Positions 32,399 through 40,440 of a stretch of 64,000 nt of DNA are shown one piece after another. The stretch spans positions 62,001-126,000 of the forward strand of contig JAJGOT010000602.1 of the NCBI GenBank assembly GCA_022457155.1, given 5' to 3'. Source of the stretch: Cladopsammia gracilis (taxonomy: Eukaryota > Cnidaria > Anthozoa > Scleractinia > Dendrophylliidae). The stretch's first letter is position 1. Every line of letters starts with the position of its first letter. The position numbers and the translations under genes were made by a program. Under the pieces are notes generated by a model. It was not told where the DNA came from. It saw nothing but the letters and a program-made list of their open reading frames with translations, and made no database searches.

Positions 32399-33540
32399 TT
32401 ATCTCCTGCGCTTGGTGATCCTTTCAATCATAAAGCCTACAACGGCAAGGATCAGCAGCCAGGCGTGTTCACCCAGAAAGGAGATAACCGACCCAGCAGC
32501 TTTGAAGAGAAAACTCACAATTGAGCCAATCAAGCCAGGCAGGGCGTTGGCTGCCTTTTTGCCAAGCTCTTTAAGTCCATTTCCAATAGCCTTGGTGGCT
32601 TTTGCCAGGCCATTTAAGGTGGCGAGTACCACAGCGCTGATGGTTATGCCAGCTGCTAGAACAATCGCTTGCAGGGTCCATCCGTATTTCTTGAAGATTT
32701 CTCTAACCCTCTCTCTCAAAGACATGCCCCTTTCACGCACCTCAATTTCTGTGTTGACCCTTGCTAGCTCTTCTTCACGTTCAGCAACCCGGGCTTCCGC
32801 GGCTTCTCTTTCAGAGGGAGAAGTGTTCTCATCCTCTATGACGCGCTTGTCTTCAGCGTTCTGCCGTTCAAGCTCTTCTTTGTTCTGTTTCAGTTTGTCT
32901 AGTGGTTTCACAGCGTCCTGTTTTCCTCTAAGCTCCTCTCGGCGTCTGTCTAATCCCCTACTGTCAAGTTTTAGTTTGTCGATTTGTTTTTTTAGTTTGT
33001 CTGCTTGTTGAGCAGCTTTTTGCGCATTGTCCAGTTGTTTTCGTTTAGCTTGATGCTCAGCTTCAACAGCTCGCTTTTCATTTTTTAGTCTTTGTATTGT
33101 TTCCGTATCCAGTGGGCCATGTGCATCTTCCTTCTCTTGAATCTGGTCATCAATATCTTTGATTCTATTTCTTAGGGCATCCGTGTCGCGGCGAAGTTTT
33201 TGTGCATCCGCATCCCTTTGTGCATCCGCATCCCTTTGTGCATCCGCATCCCTTTGTGCATCCGCATCCCTTTGTTCCATTTGTTGTAGTTCCTTTTGTT
33301 TTGCTTCCAGTTCTTTTTGAGTTGCTTCAAATGCAGCATTTGTCTCATTGAACTCTTCAGTCAAAGACTTTCCGAGAGCAGCTTTGATCTCTTTGGGAAG
33401 AGAAGCGTTGAAAGTCTTTTCGGAATCCCCACGGCTTTTTGTGTAAAGAGGATACCATTTGTCTCTGGTATGATATTTTACCTCGATGATGGCTCCACCT
33501 GATTTTGGTTTCGGCTCGTACCGAAAATTAAGTATCCCCT
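32399..33540 (-). CDS. Coiled-coil membrane protein, C-terminal part (frame-broken gene)
   Basis: The open frame extends up to 33676, but the part native to this gene begins near 33540 (ILNFRYEPKPKSGGAIIEVK). Features: a beta-like patch (WYPLYTKSRGDSEKTF), then a long charged coiled coil with four RDADAQ repeats from an 18-bp tandem repeat (33190-33280), and three hydrophobic segments near the C-terminus (LQAIVLAAGITISAVVLATL, GLIGSIVSFLFKAAGSVISF, HAWLLILAVVGFMIE) ending in a basic tail KRRR. It has no TATA motif of its own. The matching front half is in another frame at 33528-33833. Probably a membrane-associated virion protein; function unknown. Its stop abuts the stop of the 30545 gene, to which it is convergent. 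Confidence 0.7.
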
Positions 33541-33833
33541 GTAGTGAAAGAGGTTTCTTCAGTGTGGGAGCCTTGTTGTTCTGGGGGCAACCTTGTTCTT
33601 GTGGCCATAGGCACTTGTTCACCAGATGGTGTGGAAGCAGCCCCTGGTTCAAAAGGTTGCGTGGTGTCTTGGTCATGGGTCCATCGACTGAATTGTTGTT
33701 TTTCTTCTTCTGTCATTGGTTTATTCAACCAATTTTCAAGAGCAGCATCAGCATCCTCGTCATCACCTGTGTCTGGGAAGAGAGGGTCTGTGTCCTTTGC
33801 CTCGTCAGGCATATCATATCCGCCTTCTGCCAT
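33528..33833 (-). CDS. Acidic N-terminal part of the frame-broken coiled-coil protein
   Basis: The start MAEGGYDMPDEAKD at 33833 lies 4 bp after a TATATTTATATATCATC motif. The 101-residue product is acidic and disordered (PDTGDDEDADAALENWLNKP). Its frame ends at 33528, and the downstream frame becomes protein-like at the same place. The likely break is around the C4 run at 33536-33539 (a G-run on the coding strand), a +1-type change. Alternatively it is a complete small acidic protein, but the shared promoter arrangement favours one gene. Confidence 0.6.
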   Translation of the reverse strand: MAEGGYDMPDEAKDTDPLFPDTGDDEDADAALENWLNKPMTEEEKQQFSRWTHDQDTTQPFEPGAASTPSGEQVPMATRTRLPPEQQGSHTEETSFTTGDT

Positions 33834-33876
33834 GATGATATATAAATATAAGTTTAAAAAACACAAATATATACCC
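33834..33876. promoter_or_regulatory. Bidirectional TATA-type promoter between coiled-coil and capsid genes
   Basis: The 43-bp spacer has TATATAAATATAA towards the minus-strand gene and ACACAAATATATACCC directly before the capsid ATG. Confidence 0.65.
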
Positions 33877-35121
33877 ATGGCTGTGCAACCGAATCTACGT
33901 CCATCTCACAGTGAAAAGACAGTGGGCGCCATGAAGGCAGAGCGAACCGTTAAGCGCATCACATTCAACCCTTCTGAGGCCAATCCTGGCGAGACACTGT
34001 ACGTCTCGGTACCCAAGCTGGGCGAGCATGATGTCCTTGTGTCCGGCTCGCTTGCACTTGTGTTTAACATCAACCTAGCCGGGGGCCATGCTAACAACTT
34101 TCTCGTGCAAAATGTTTCTAGGGCCCTGGTGGACAGGTTTGTTGTAAAGTTTGGTGCCACCACTGTCGAGGACACAGTTGGGTACGACATCTATAAGATC
34201 TTCGAAGACCTATTCAAATCAACCGATGAGCGGGACAACATGCTTATGGAGGGCATCCAGAGTGAGGATTTGTGCAAGATCCGCTCTAATGCCGGCGACA
34301 AGAAGTCTTCCGGCGTGGATGCAGAGAAGAAGCTGGAGACAATATACAAGAATAAGTATCGCATCAAACTGGATCACCAAATCTTAACTGATCACGGAAT
34401 CATGTACCCCCAGGCCCTATTCAATGATCTGGTCTTCGAACTAACCCTAGCCCCCGCAAACCAAGTTGTCCGAGGCTCAGACACAAGCAAGCTTGTGTAC
34501 AAGTTGGAAAACATCCAGCTGGAGTACGAGACAATCAGAAGTAAGGAGCTGGCTGATGAAGCAACAAGCACTTATACTAGCGGCAAGGGGTTCGCCTATG
34601 ACTTCGTAATGCGAGATCGGGTGCATCCCTTCTCAAAAAGCGGGGACACTCGGATGAATCTTCGGGTAAACCCACAGCGCAGGTCTCTCAAGGGCATCCT
34701 CTTGCTGTTCATCAGCCCCTATGCTGCGGGTGCAAGGGACTCTGAGAACTATTTCAATCCAGACATCACCAAAGTTAAGGTAACCGTAAATGGGGTTCCA
34801 AACAGGGTCTACAACGAGGGTATCGCCGGCACTGACATGTGGAGTGAAATCTCCCGACACTTTCACACGCGCGGCAGGCCCAACATGAACCTGACCAAAT
34901 ATCTCACAGGCAACAAGTTTGGTCTCTGGATTGACCTGCGGTCCATGGCTGACCCAGCTCTGCACGGCAACGGCCAACGGCTCGTCAACACACAGGATGG
35001 TGTGCAACTCGAGATTGAACGAAACGGCACAGGCTCGGGAAATGCAAACTGCCACATCTTCACCATCTCAGACTCACAGTTGAACATCATTAGCAGGCAG
35101 CTGGAATCTGTACAGTACTAA
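33877..35121 (+). CDS. Major capsid protein, double jelly-roll (hexon-like)
   Basis: The start ATG at 33877 follows AAATATATACCC by 3 bp; the longer open frame upstream is antisense to another gene. The 414-residue product has the conserved order seen in Polinton/adintovirus hexons: an N-terminal strand (VKRITFNPSEANPGETLYV), NVSRALVDRFVVKFGATTVE, YDIYKIFEDLF, GIQSEDLCKIRSNAGDKKSS, KYRIKLDHQILTDHGIMYPQ, FELTLAP, LENIQLEYETIRS and VKVTVNGVPNRVYNEG. It forms the pseudo-hexameric trimers of the icosahedral shell. Length is a little under the usual 430-500 residues but no domain is missing. It has an intact frame and is followed by the ATPase gene, the usual partner order. Confidence 0.9.
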   Translation: MAVQPNLRPSHSEKTVGAMKAERTVKRITFNPSEANPGETLYVSVPKLGEHDVLVSGSLALVFNINLAGGHANNFLVQNVSRALVDRFVVKFGATTVEDTVGYDIYKIFEDLFKSTDERDNMLMEGIQSEDLCKIRSNAGDKKSSGVDAEKKLETIYKNKYRIKLDHQILTDHGIMYPQALFNDLVFELTLAPANQVVRGSDTSKLVYKLENIQLEYETIRSKELADEATSTYTSGKGFAYDFVMRDRVHPFSKSGDTRMNLRVNPQRRSLKGILLLFISPYAAGARDSENYFNPDITKVKVTVNGVPNRVYNEGIAGTDMWSEISRHFHTRGRPNMNLTKYLTGNKFGLWIDLRSMADPALHGNGQRLVNTQDGVQLEIERNGTGSGNANCHIFTISDSQLNIISRQLESVQY

Positions 35122-35149
35122 AATACACACGCATATATAAATATATACC
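35122..35149 (+). promoter_or_regulatory. TATA-type promoter of the ATPase gene
   Basis: GCATATATAAATATATACC directly precedes the ATG at 35150, the clearest copy of the element's promoter motif. Confidence 0.7.
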
Positions 35150-35356
35150 ATGGCTACAAGCAACATCAACTTCTATGATAAGCCGGCTCCCCTGCCATCT
35201 ACCAGACCCTTAACATACAATGAAATAGAAAGACTTCTGGCAAAGGCGCCCTCCCCACCCACACATGAACCAATTGTTTGCAAATCAACTAATATAGGCG
35301 CTGGCTATGGACCCAAGAAAGTTGCCTTTCAATGCACTAATCGTGGGCCCCACTAA
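35150..35356 (+). CDS. N-terminal part of the packaging ATPase (frame-broken)
   Basis: This 68-residue frame has the strong TATA-type promoter and an NFYDKPAPLPSTRPLTYNEI start, but no domain on its own. It overlaps the ATPase frame by 50 bp. The ATPase frame has no promoter motif before its ATG at 35307 and is closed by a stop at 35295. The simplest reading is one gene with a +1-type break between 35298 and 35345. Two truly separate overlapping genes are possible but less likely. Confidence 0.55.
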   Translation: MATSNINFYDKPAPLPSTRPLTYNEIERLLAKAPSPPTHEPIVCKSTNIGAGYGPKKVAFQCTNRGPH

Positions 35357-35906
35357 CTCTGGCAAGACACAGTATCTTCTAAACCAACTGCGAGGCCCCT
35401 TTAGGGGTTGTTTTGATTACATTGTTTTATTCTGCCCCACATTTGTCAAGAACAAGACATACGATGGTTTCGTGGACCGAGATCCGCACATCTTTGTGAT
35501 TATCTGTCAACAGCATGAAATCGAAGACTGGTTGAAGCTGGCGAGCTTCTTTTTCACATGCACCAACACTTTATTCATTCTAGATGACTGCGCCGCCTCC
35601 AAAGATGTCAAAGGCCGCACAAGCCAGCTGGTCAATCTGGGGTTCAGCGCAAGGCATGACGGCATATCCGTGTGGGTCTTGACGCAGCAGATCACCAGCA
35701 TTGCCAAGCCATATCGTGACAACATTGCAGCGATCGTGCTCTTTTACACACCCTCCAGCAAGACAACTAAGGCCATCTTCGAAGACTATGCCGGCGAGCT
35801 CTCCCACGAGGAGTACAAAGAGTTTATCGCAAGGCTCAAATCCCGCAAGTTCTCGCACCTGGTTTTCTCTCTTAGGTACCCGTATGGAATTGAGTACAAA
35901 GTTTAA
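35307..35906 (+). CDS. Packaging ATPase, FtsK/HerA (A32) type
   Basis: It would pump the viral DNA into the capsid. The 199-residue frame shows Walker A (VGPTNSGKTQYLL, about 11-23), a Walker B-like strand (NTLFILDDCAAS, about 88-99, with DD), the sensor-like GFSARHDGISVWVLTQQ (about 111-127, with the conserved Gln pair) and a C-terminal SHLVFSLRYPYGIEYKV. This is the pattern of poxvirus A32-like ATPases in Polintons. Its first residues are those of the second frame. It lies between the capsid gene and the small 79-residue gene on the same strand, as usual for the packaging/capsid block. Confidence 0.85.
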   Translation: MDPRKLPFNALIVGPTNSGKTQYLLNQLRGPFRGCFDYIVLFCPTFVKNKTYDGFVDRDPHIFVIICQQHEIEDWLKLASFFFTCTNTLFILDDCAASKDVKGRTSQLVNLGFSARHDGISVWVLTQQITSIAKPYRDNIAAIVLFYTPSSKTTKAIFEDYAGELSHEEYKEFIARLKSRKFSHLVFSLRYPYGIEYKV

Positions 35907-35930
35907 GGTTTAAACACAAATATATATGCC
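35907..35930 (+). promoter_or_regulatory. TATA-type promoter of the 79-residue gene
   Basis: ACACAAATATATATGCC ends 1 bp before the ATG at 35931. Confidence 0.6.
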
Positions 35931-36170
35931 ATGGATGTGCCAACCAGCCTACACAAGCTCACTGTGCTTTCACAGCTTTTGGATGAATTACACAAACACA
36001 CACTTGATGCGCAAAACAAAATTATCAAAACCGCTAGTGAGGAAAATCTGCGCCTTATGCTTCTCAACAGATATCCCTTGCGGTTGAATTCTATGCCAGA
36101 CACCATGGCGGGGCTTATACGTGAGATTGAAACTCTTTTACCAGCAATCAAGAGAATTATCGAAAATTAA
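35931..36170 (+). CDS. Small helical protein, unknown
   Basis: The 79-residue product is all-helical by eye (SQLLDELHKHTLDAQNKIIK, then GLIREIETLLPAIKRIIEN) with no Cys and no membrane segment. It has its own TATA-type motif, an intact frame and clean spacing to both neighbours, so it is very likely a real gene. No family is recognised. Confidence 0.7.
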   Translation: MDVPTSLHKLTVLSQLLDELHKHTLDAQNKIIKTASEENLRLMLLNRYPLRLNSMPDTMAGLIREIETLLPAIKRIIEN

Positions 36171-36196
36171 AAAAACGCATTATATATATACCCCTG
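36171..36196 (+). promoter_or_regulatory. TATA-type promoter of the 200-residue gene
   Basis: TTATATATATACCCCTG runs into ATGATG; the same sequence (inverted) precedes the minus-strand gene at 29811. Confidence 0.65.
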
Positions 36197-36799
36197 ATGA
36201 TGGCACAAGCAGCTGAAGACCAGCACGACTGGAGCGAAGTAATGCAGATGCTGGAGGCTGCCCCTGATACCGCACCTCCTACAGGGCTCGTGTGTGACGA
36301 TGGCATTCCTGCCAAACGTGAGAAGCTGGCAATCCTTGTTTCAACAGGCAAGGCCAAAGAATCTATCGGCGTTCAGCTTACACACGATCATGTGAAGCGC
36401 CTTTCAGACAAGGACGTTGACAAGTACATCAAAAGGTACGAGGCCTATGTCGGCAACAAGACAACAGAATCCCTAGTTGATTCAGCCATAATGCTCTTGT
36501 CCAAAGGAGTTGGCATGGTGGTCGACCTTGATGATGTCAAGGAATTACAGAAAGAACTCAAAAATGATTACATCATCTACCAGGAGCTGTCAAATCTTGC
36601 TGGAGGTCTTGCCCTGAGATGCGGACGACGGCTGGCACTTGCCAATGCTGCTCTCATCACAACAAAACACGTCAAGTTTGAACGAGAGCCTGATCACAAG
36701 CCTGACTTAATAGAATTGGAACCACAACCCACACATCCAAGCAGAGACAGTGAAGGTTATCCACTCGAGGGCTTTGATGAAGTTGGGCTGGGACCTTGA
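36197..36799 (+). CDS. Soluble protein of unknown function (200 aa)
   Basis: Features: an acidic N-terminus (EDQHDWSEVMQMLEAAPDT), a central helical domain (about 45-150) with QLTHDHVKRLSDKDVDKYIK, a weakly hydrophobic stretch (ALRCGRRLALANAALITT) and an acidic proline-containing tail. There is no catalytic motif, no clear transmembrane segment and no Cys-His pattern. It occupies the place in the capsid block where minor capsid or cement proteins occur, so a virion role is possible. The stop is followed at once by an 11-bp tandem repeat. Confidence 0.7.
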   Translation: MMAQAAEDQHDWSEVMQMLEAAPDTAPPTGLVCDDGIPAKREKLAILVSTGKAKESIGVQLTHDHVKRLSDKDVDKYIKRYEAYVGNKTTESLVDSAIMLLSKGVGMVVDLDDVKELQKELKNDYIIYQELSNLAGGLALRCGRRLALANAALITTKHVKFEREPDHKPDLIELEPQPTHPSRDSEGYPLEGFDEVGLGP

Positions 36800-36880
36800 A
36801 GGAACCTGGGCGGAACCTGGGCGGAACCTGTGCGGAACCTGTGCGGAACCTGGGCGGAACCTAGGTGGAACCTGTCAGCA
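36798..36880 (+). repeat. 11-bp minisatellite GGAACCTGGGC
   Basis: About seven tandem units (GGAACCTGGGC, GGAACCTGTGC and one GGAACCTAGGT) start at the stop codon of the 200-residue gene and fill the spacer to the next promoter. The 11-bp unit changes frame each copy, so it is unlikely to code. Confidence 0.85.
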
Positions 36881-36919
36881 CACCTGGCCAAATTTTCAAA
36901 AATCATATATATACCCACT
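36881..36919 (+). promoter_or_regulatory. TATA-type promoter of the 154-residue gene
   Basis: AAATCATATATATACCCACT ends at the ATG at 36920. Confidence 0.6.
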
Positions 36920-37384
36920 ATGGACACACCACTCGAGACGATCCCTGAAGAAACTCAAACTCCAACGCCAACTCCAACACCTGCACGCGTTACCTCTGAG
37001 GTCCCGAAAACAAAGCCCGCAAAAGAAAAGAACCCCGGCCGTGTTAAATCTGGCCTTATGCTAGCAGAGCGCAACCGTCTGGCCCGTGAAGCAAAGAAAA
37101 AGGCCGAAGCACAAAAGGCCGCACCCTCAACAAGTGTCACAACAAGTGTCACAACAAGTGAACCCTCAACAAGTGACACAACAACTGACACCAACAGCAA
37201 CTCAATCTTTTATATTCTGGGGGTTGGAGGGTTGATTGTCTCTGTTATGGGTGTGTATTACCAACGCGAGGCCATAATGCAAAAGCTTGGCCACAAATCA
37301 AACACACTGACCCCACCACCAGCAAACACACCGACCCCACCACCAGAACAACCCCCAAGACAAGGAATCAAAAAAATGGAATAA
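36920..37384 (+). CDS. Basic single-span membrane protein (LAERNxxxR motif)
   Basis: The 154-residue product has a Thr/Pro-rich start, a basic stretch GRVKSGLMLAERNRLAREAK (about 47-66), a Ser/Thr-rich linker (a TSVTTSVTTSEPSTS repeat), one transmembrane segment (IFYILGVGGLIVSVMGVYY, about 96-114) and a proline-rich tail. The motif LAERN-x3-R-x2-K recurs three times in the protein at 43060, so the two are probably paralogues. A basic region next to a membrane anchor suggests a virion core or DNA-contact protein; that is inference. Confidence 0.7.
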   Translation: MDTPLETIPEETQTPTPTPTPARVTSEVPKTKPAKEKNPGRVKSGLMLAERNRLAREAKKKAEAQKAAPSTSVTTSVTTSEPSTSDTTTDTNSNSIFYILGVGGLIVSVMGVYYQREAIMQKLGHKSNTLTPPPANTPTPPPEQPPRQGIKKME

Positions 37385-37417
37385 AAAATAAACACATATG
37401 TATACTGCACACAAACC
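37385..37417 (+). promoter_or_regulatory. TATA-type promoter of the 73-residue gene
   Basis: CACATATGTATACTG lies about 18 bp before the ATG at 37418; a near copy (CATATGTATAC) precedes the gene at 37665. Confidence 0.5.
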
Positions 37418-37639
37418 ATGGCTGACAATAAGCTTGTGAAGTCTATCCTCGACGCCGCAACAATAACTGGCCTTGTCGCTGGTATTGGTTGGATTGGGAA
37501 AAAGACCATCAAAGAAAACTTCACTGCCGACCCCAGTGCAAGCTTGATGAACTATGTCAAGTTCACAGCCGTCGTGGCTGGCAGCATCGCGCTGAAGAAA
37601 TATCTCGAGGACCAGAAAATCCTCCCAGACAACATGTAA
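37418..37639 (+). CDS. Small membrane protein (73 aa)
   Basis: Two moderately hydrophobic helices, ILDAATITGLVAGIGWIG (about 9-26) and YVKFTAVVAGSIALKK (about 45-60), are joined by a short charged loop; the product ends QKILPDNM. Own promoter motif and clean spacing argue for a real gene. Small two-span proteins are common in Polinton capsid blocks; the role is unknown. Confidence 0.65.
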   Translation: MADNKLVKSILDAATITGLVAGIGWIGKKTIKENFTADPSASLMNYVKFTAVVAGSIALKKYLEDQKILPDNM

Positions 37640-37664
37640 AACCATATGTATACACACAACCACA
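37640..37664 (+). promoter_or_regulatory. TATA-type promoter of the 145-residue gene
   Basis: CATATGTATACACACAACC lies just before the ATG at 37665. Confidence 0.5.
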
Positions 37665-38102
37665 ATGGCCAGCATTGCAATAATGGCCCTTGGCGCTGTT
37701 TTGAATGCTGCAGCTTTCACTGGCGGCAATTATCTCGCGAAGTATCTATCTGGTGATAATGGGAAGGCAGCAATGGCTGAGAAAATCCGGCATGACAAAG
37801 CTCTGGAACAATACCAAGCGGCTTACGCCAAATACCAAAAGGACCGCACTAAGCTCCTCGACTGGATTGCAGCCAACGATCGGATAAAACACCAAGCTAG
37901 CCAAAACTTTCAAACCACTGACCAAGCCCTGGTCTTGTATAACCAGATGCATAAATCGCAACCTGATAAACAAATCAAAGATTACAAAGAGCCTCAGTTC
38001 TCAGACTTCTACAAACCCAGCCAACAACAGCAGACTGGTGAACTTGCTTTTATTGGAGGCACCTTGCTTGCAGGTGGGTATGCGGCCTATCGCCTTCTGT
38101 AA
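37665..38102 (+). CDS. Membrane protein with hydrophobic ends (145 aa)
   Basis: The N-terminus (SIAIMALGAVLNAAAFTGG) and the C-terminus (LAFIGGTLLAGGYAAYRLL) are hydrophobic. The middle is a charged, tyrosine- and glutamine-rich helix (LEQYQAAYAKYQKDRTKLLD) and a disordered QQQQ stretch. This would give a hairpin-like topology with a long soluble middle. No family is recognised. It has its own promoter motif. Confidence 0.65.
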   Translation: MASIAIMALGAVLNAAAFTGGNYLAKYLSGDNGKAAMAEKIRHDKALEQYQAAYAKYQKDRTKLLDWIAANDRIKHQASQNFQTTDQALVLYNQMHKSQPDKQIKDYKEPQFSDFYKPSQQQQTGELAFIGGTLLAGGYAAYRLL

Positions 38103-38140
38103 AAAATCGGCAACACAATACATAAGTATATACCATCCCT
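38103..38140 (+). promoter_or_regulatory. TATA-type promoter of the integrase gene
   Basis: ACATAAGTATATACCATCCC precedes the ATG at 38141 by a few bases. Confidence 0.55.
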
Positions 38141-39130
38141 ATGGAAGCCAAACTCTCAAAGATCTATTACAGTCCTAAAGGCTACTGGAAAGGCCTTGCT
38201 GCTGTCAAAAAGCTAGCTGCAGCAGCCAAGGTCTCTGAAGAGGCGGCAAAGAAATGGCTTGTCAAACAAGCCCTTTGGCAAGTTTACCTCCCTGCACCAC
38301 GCCATATCCCTCGGCCCAAGTTTGATGTTCAAACTCCTAATGCAGTGCATCAAGCTGATCTACTGTTTTTGCCACACGACAAACTGCCACATGGGAGGAA
38401 AATTTACAAATATGCTTTGACAGTTGTTGATGTGGCTAGCCGTTACAAAGCAGCAGAGCCCTTGACTTCGAAAGAGTCTGATGAAGTTTCGAAGGCGCTT
38501 ATACGTATTTACAGGCGCGGGCCTTTGAAATGGCCACAACTGTTGCAAGTCGATCCGGGAACAGAGTTTATGGGGGCTGTGACTAAAGAGACTGGGGCCC
38601 ATAAAACAACCATTCGTCGTGGGCGTGTTGATATCCACAGAGACCAAGGGATTGCTGAAAGATTCAACAGAACCCTGGCTGAACGATTGTTTGGTTACCA
38701 GTACGCAGTTGAAATGAATCTGCCCTCTGGCCGTTCGACTGCTTGGGTTAAAAGATTGCCAGATGTTATCTCGGCCTTGAACAATGAAGTGACTCAACTC
38801 ACTGGCAAGAAGCCTGCGCAAGCGATCAAAGAGAAAGCAACCTCAGCTAAGCCAGCGACACCATATTTGAGACCAGTTGGCAAGAAGGAAAAGAAGCTCC
38901 CTCATGGAGTCAATTTGAGATATCTGTATTACCCCGGTGAGCTTGAAGGCGGTAGTCGACGGGCAACTGATCCGATCTGGTCTTTGAAAGTCTACCAAAT
39001 ACAAAGGATTGTCACCAAGCCAGATGCGCCGGCTGTCTATTATCTGTACGACGGACCCAAGCGCGGGTTTGTGCGTGAGGAGTTGATGGTTGTGCCACCG
39101 GGCACTCAGTTGCCTCCTGTATCTTTGTGA
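38141..39130 (+). CDS. Retroviral-type (rve) integrase of the Polinton
   Basis: It inserts the element's DNA into the host chromosome and makes the 6-bp duplication. The 329-residue frame has an N-terminal helical DNA-binding region (about 1-55), then the DDE core: HQADLLFLP (about 69, first Asp), KYALTVVDVASRYKAAEPL (about 87-105), LLQVDPGTEFMGAV (about 131-144, second Asp) and DQGIAERFNRTLAERLFGYQ (about 167-186, Glu). The C-terminal SH3-like part includes YQIQRIV, YYLYDG and FVREELMVVPPG. No chromodomain is seen. The triad is complete, so the protein may be active. The 3' end overlaps the 3' end of the convergent polymerase gene by 25 bp. Confidence 0.9.
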   Translation: MEAKLSKIYYSPKGYWKGLAAVKKLAAAAKVSEEAAKKWLVKQALWQVYLPAPRHIPRPKFDVQTPNAVHQADLLFLPHDKLPHGRKIYKYALTVVDVASRYKAAEPLTSKESDEVSKALIRIYRRGPLKWPQLLQVDPGTEFMGAVTKETGAHKTTIRRGRVDIHRDQGIAERFNRTLAERLFGYQYAVEMNLPSGRSTAWVKRLPDVISALNNEVTQLTGKKPAQAIKEKATSAKPATPYLRPVGKKEKKLPHGVNLRYLYYPGELEGGSRRATDPIWSLKVYQIQRIVTKPDAPAVYYLYDGPKRGFVREELMVVPPGTQLPPVSL

Positions 39131-40440
39131 CCATATGCAAGAGTATGGACGCCATCGTCTTTTATCCAGCGCTTTGAATCAAAGGGCGAGAGTGTTATCT
39201 TGGTGATGTGCTCACCGAAGATTTGGTGGCCTTTGCTTCGGAGCCTGTCCATCCCATGCTTGAAGGCCCGCCGATCGAAAAGAGCTTCCTTGTAATTCTG
39301 GTGGATAATCTCTTTCTTTGTGACAACCTTTGTGGTGCCCTTTGCTTTCTTGATGTTTTTGTCGTCCTCTAGTAAGATAGAGTACATCTTCGAGCGAAGA
39401 CACACAACCTCTGAGATGGGCACACCCTCGCACTCGTCCTTCATCTTCCCAATGACCTTCTTGTTAAGCTGGCTGTGGAGTGGATGGTCCTTGGGATAGT
39501 CACTCGTGTCATAGAGTTCATCCCGAAGGTTCTCCATGTCTTTGTAAACATCATCCGTCTTGATCTCGAGGAGCAGAGAGTCTGTGTCTGTGTAAAGTAG
39601 GTCTACGCGTGGACCATATTTCAGCTTGAGATGTTTGTAATAGAAGTCATACATCAGTGTTTTGGAAAGATCAAGGATGCACATGCCTGTGTAGACTGGA
39701 CGGTTGAAGAGGATTTTCTCCCTGTGCATCTGGATCCCCGCCATGTTAGCTCCAAAGACTGTTGCTCTGGAAAACAGCGGGCTTGCGATAAGCTTTCTAA
39801 TCTTGTCTTGCTCGTGCGATCGGACAAGCTTCATGTCGATTCGATTTCTGAGGTTCTCCATTGTCTTACCGAAGACTGAGTTGTTCATGAGCTTGAAGAA
39901 GTTCTTCTCAAAATCGGAAGTGGCCTTCTTTCTGAGCTCAGTGTTCAGGGAGATGTATGGCTCCATCCAAGCCCTCTGCTCAAACTTGAGCATTTTGTGG
40001 ATTTTCGTCAACTTCATTCCCAGATCCAGGTACTGCTGGAGATTTCTGTAATGCAACACATACCGAGATTTCTTGTTTAGGGTAAGGAGCAGCTTCTGTG
40101 TCTTGTCTTCTGACTGTCCCTCTGCCAAGGCCCTTTGATATGGAGACATCCATACCTTAGGAACGGCCTGACTTTCTGGGGCAAGAGGATAAGCGTTGTG
40201 CTCATCGTGCAGCTCCTCGGGGTACTCAAGATCAACCTCGAGGATGTAACCAATCTTTCTGTTTGACCTCCACTTCCTGATCTGGTGTTGAGTTGGAAAG
40301 ACAGGGCACCATGAGAAGTTGCCAACTGGGAGAGGCTGACTCATGGCCCATCCATATAGATTGTTCGCGTCGAGATACATGATATAACTTGACTCTTCGT
40401 TGGGGTTATGATCGTGAAGATAGGGGTTGTTAGCCTTGCA
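39106..40440 (-). CDS. Protein-primed DNA polymerase B, polymerase-domain part (frame-broken)
   Basis: This half holds the polymerase motifs: motif A as SSYIMYLDANNLYGWAMSQP, motif B as KLMNNSVFGKTMENL and motif C as LLYTDTDSLLLEI (the DTD catalytic pair). It ends in SKRWIKDDGVHTLAYGHKDT. It would replicate the viral genome from a protein primer. The frame is open to 40662, but family-like sequence begins only near 40440 (KANNPYLHDHNP); farther upstream it is antisense to the exonuclease frame. The break lies where TGCA stands twice in a row (about 40436-40443), a net +1-type shift. Both halves are otherwise complete, so the loss is recent or reflects an assembly artefact. Confidence 0.9.
   Translation of the reverse strand, partial: CKANNPYLHDHNPNEESSYIMYLDANNLYGWAMSQPLPVGNFSWCPVFPTQHQIRKWRSNRKIGYILEVDLEYPEELHDEHNAYPLAPESQAVPKVWMSPYQRALAEGQSEDKTQKLLLTLNKKSRYVLHYRNLQQYLDLGMKLTKIHKMLKFEQRAWMEPYISLNTELRKKATSDFEKNFFKLMNNSVFGKTMENLRNRIDMKLVRSHEQDKIRKLIASPLFSRATVFGANMAGIQMHREKILFNRPVYTGMCILDLSKTLMYDFYYKHLKLKYGPRVDLLYTDTDSLLLEIKTDDVYKDMENLRDELYDTSDYPKDHPLHSQLNKKVIGKMKDECEGVPISEVVCLRSKMYSILLEDDKNIKKAKGTTKVVTKKEIIHQNYKEALFDRRAFKHGMDRLRSKGHQIFGEHITKITLSPFDSKRWIKDDGVHTLAYGHKDTGGN

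Noticed and set aside
32412..33011. 199-residue plus-strand open frame, Ser/Arg/Leu-rich
   Set aside because: It is antisense to the coiled-coil gene and has the composition expected from a reverse shadow.
33528..33845. Plus-strand frames upstream of the capsid gene that would lengthen it by about 110 residues
   Set aside because: They are antisense to the acidic protein. The capsid ATG at 33877 has a promoter motif right before it and matches the usual N-terminus.
38360..38821. 153-residue minus-strand frame inside the integrase
   Set aside because: Antisense shadow of a gene with a complete DDE triad.
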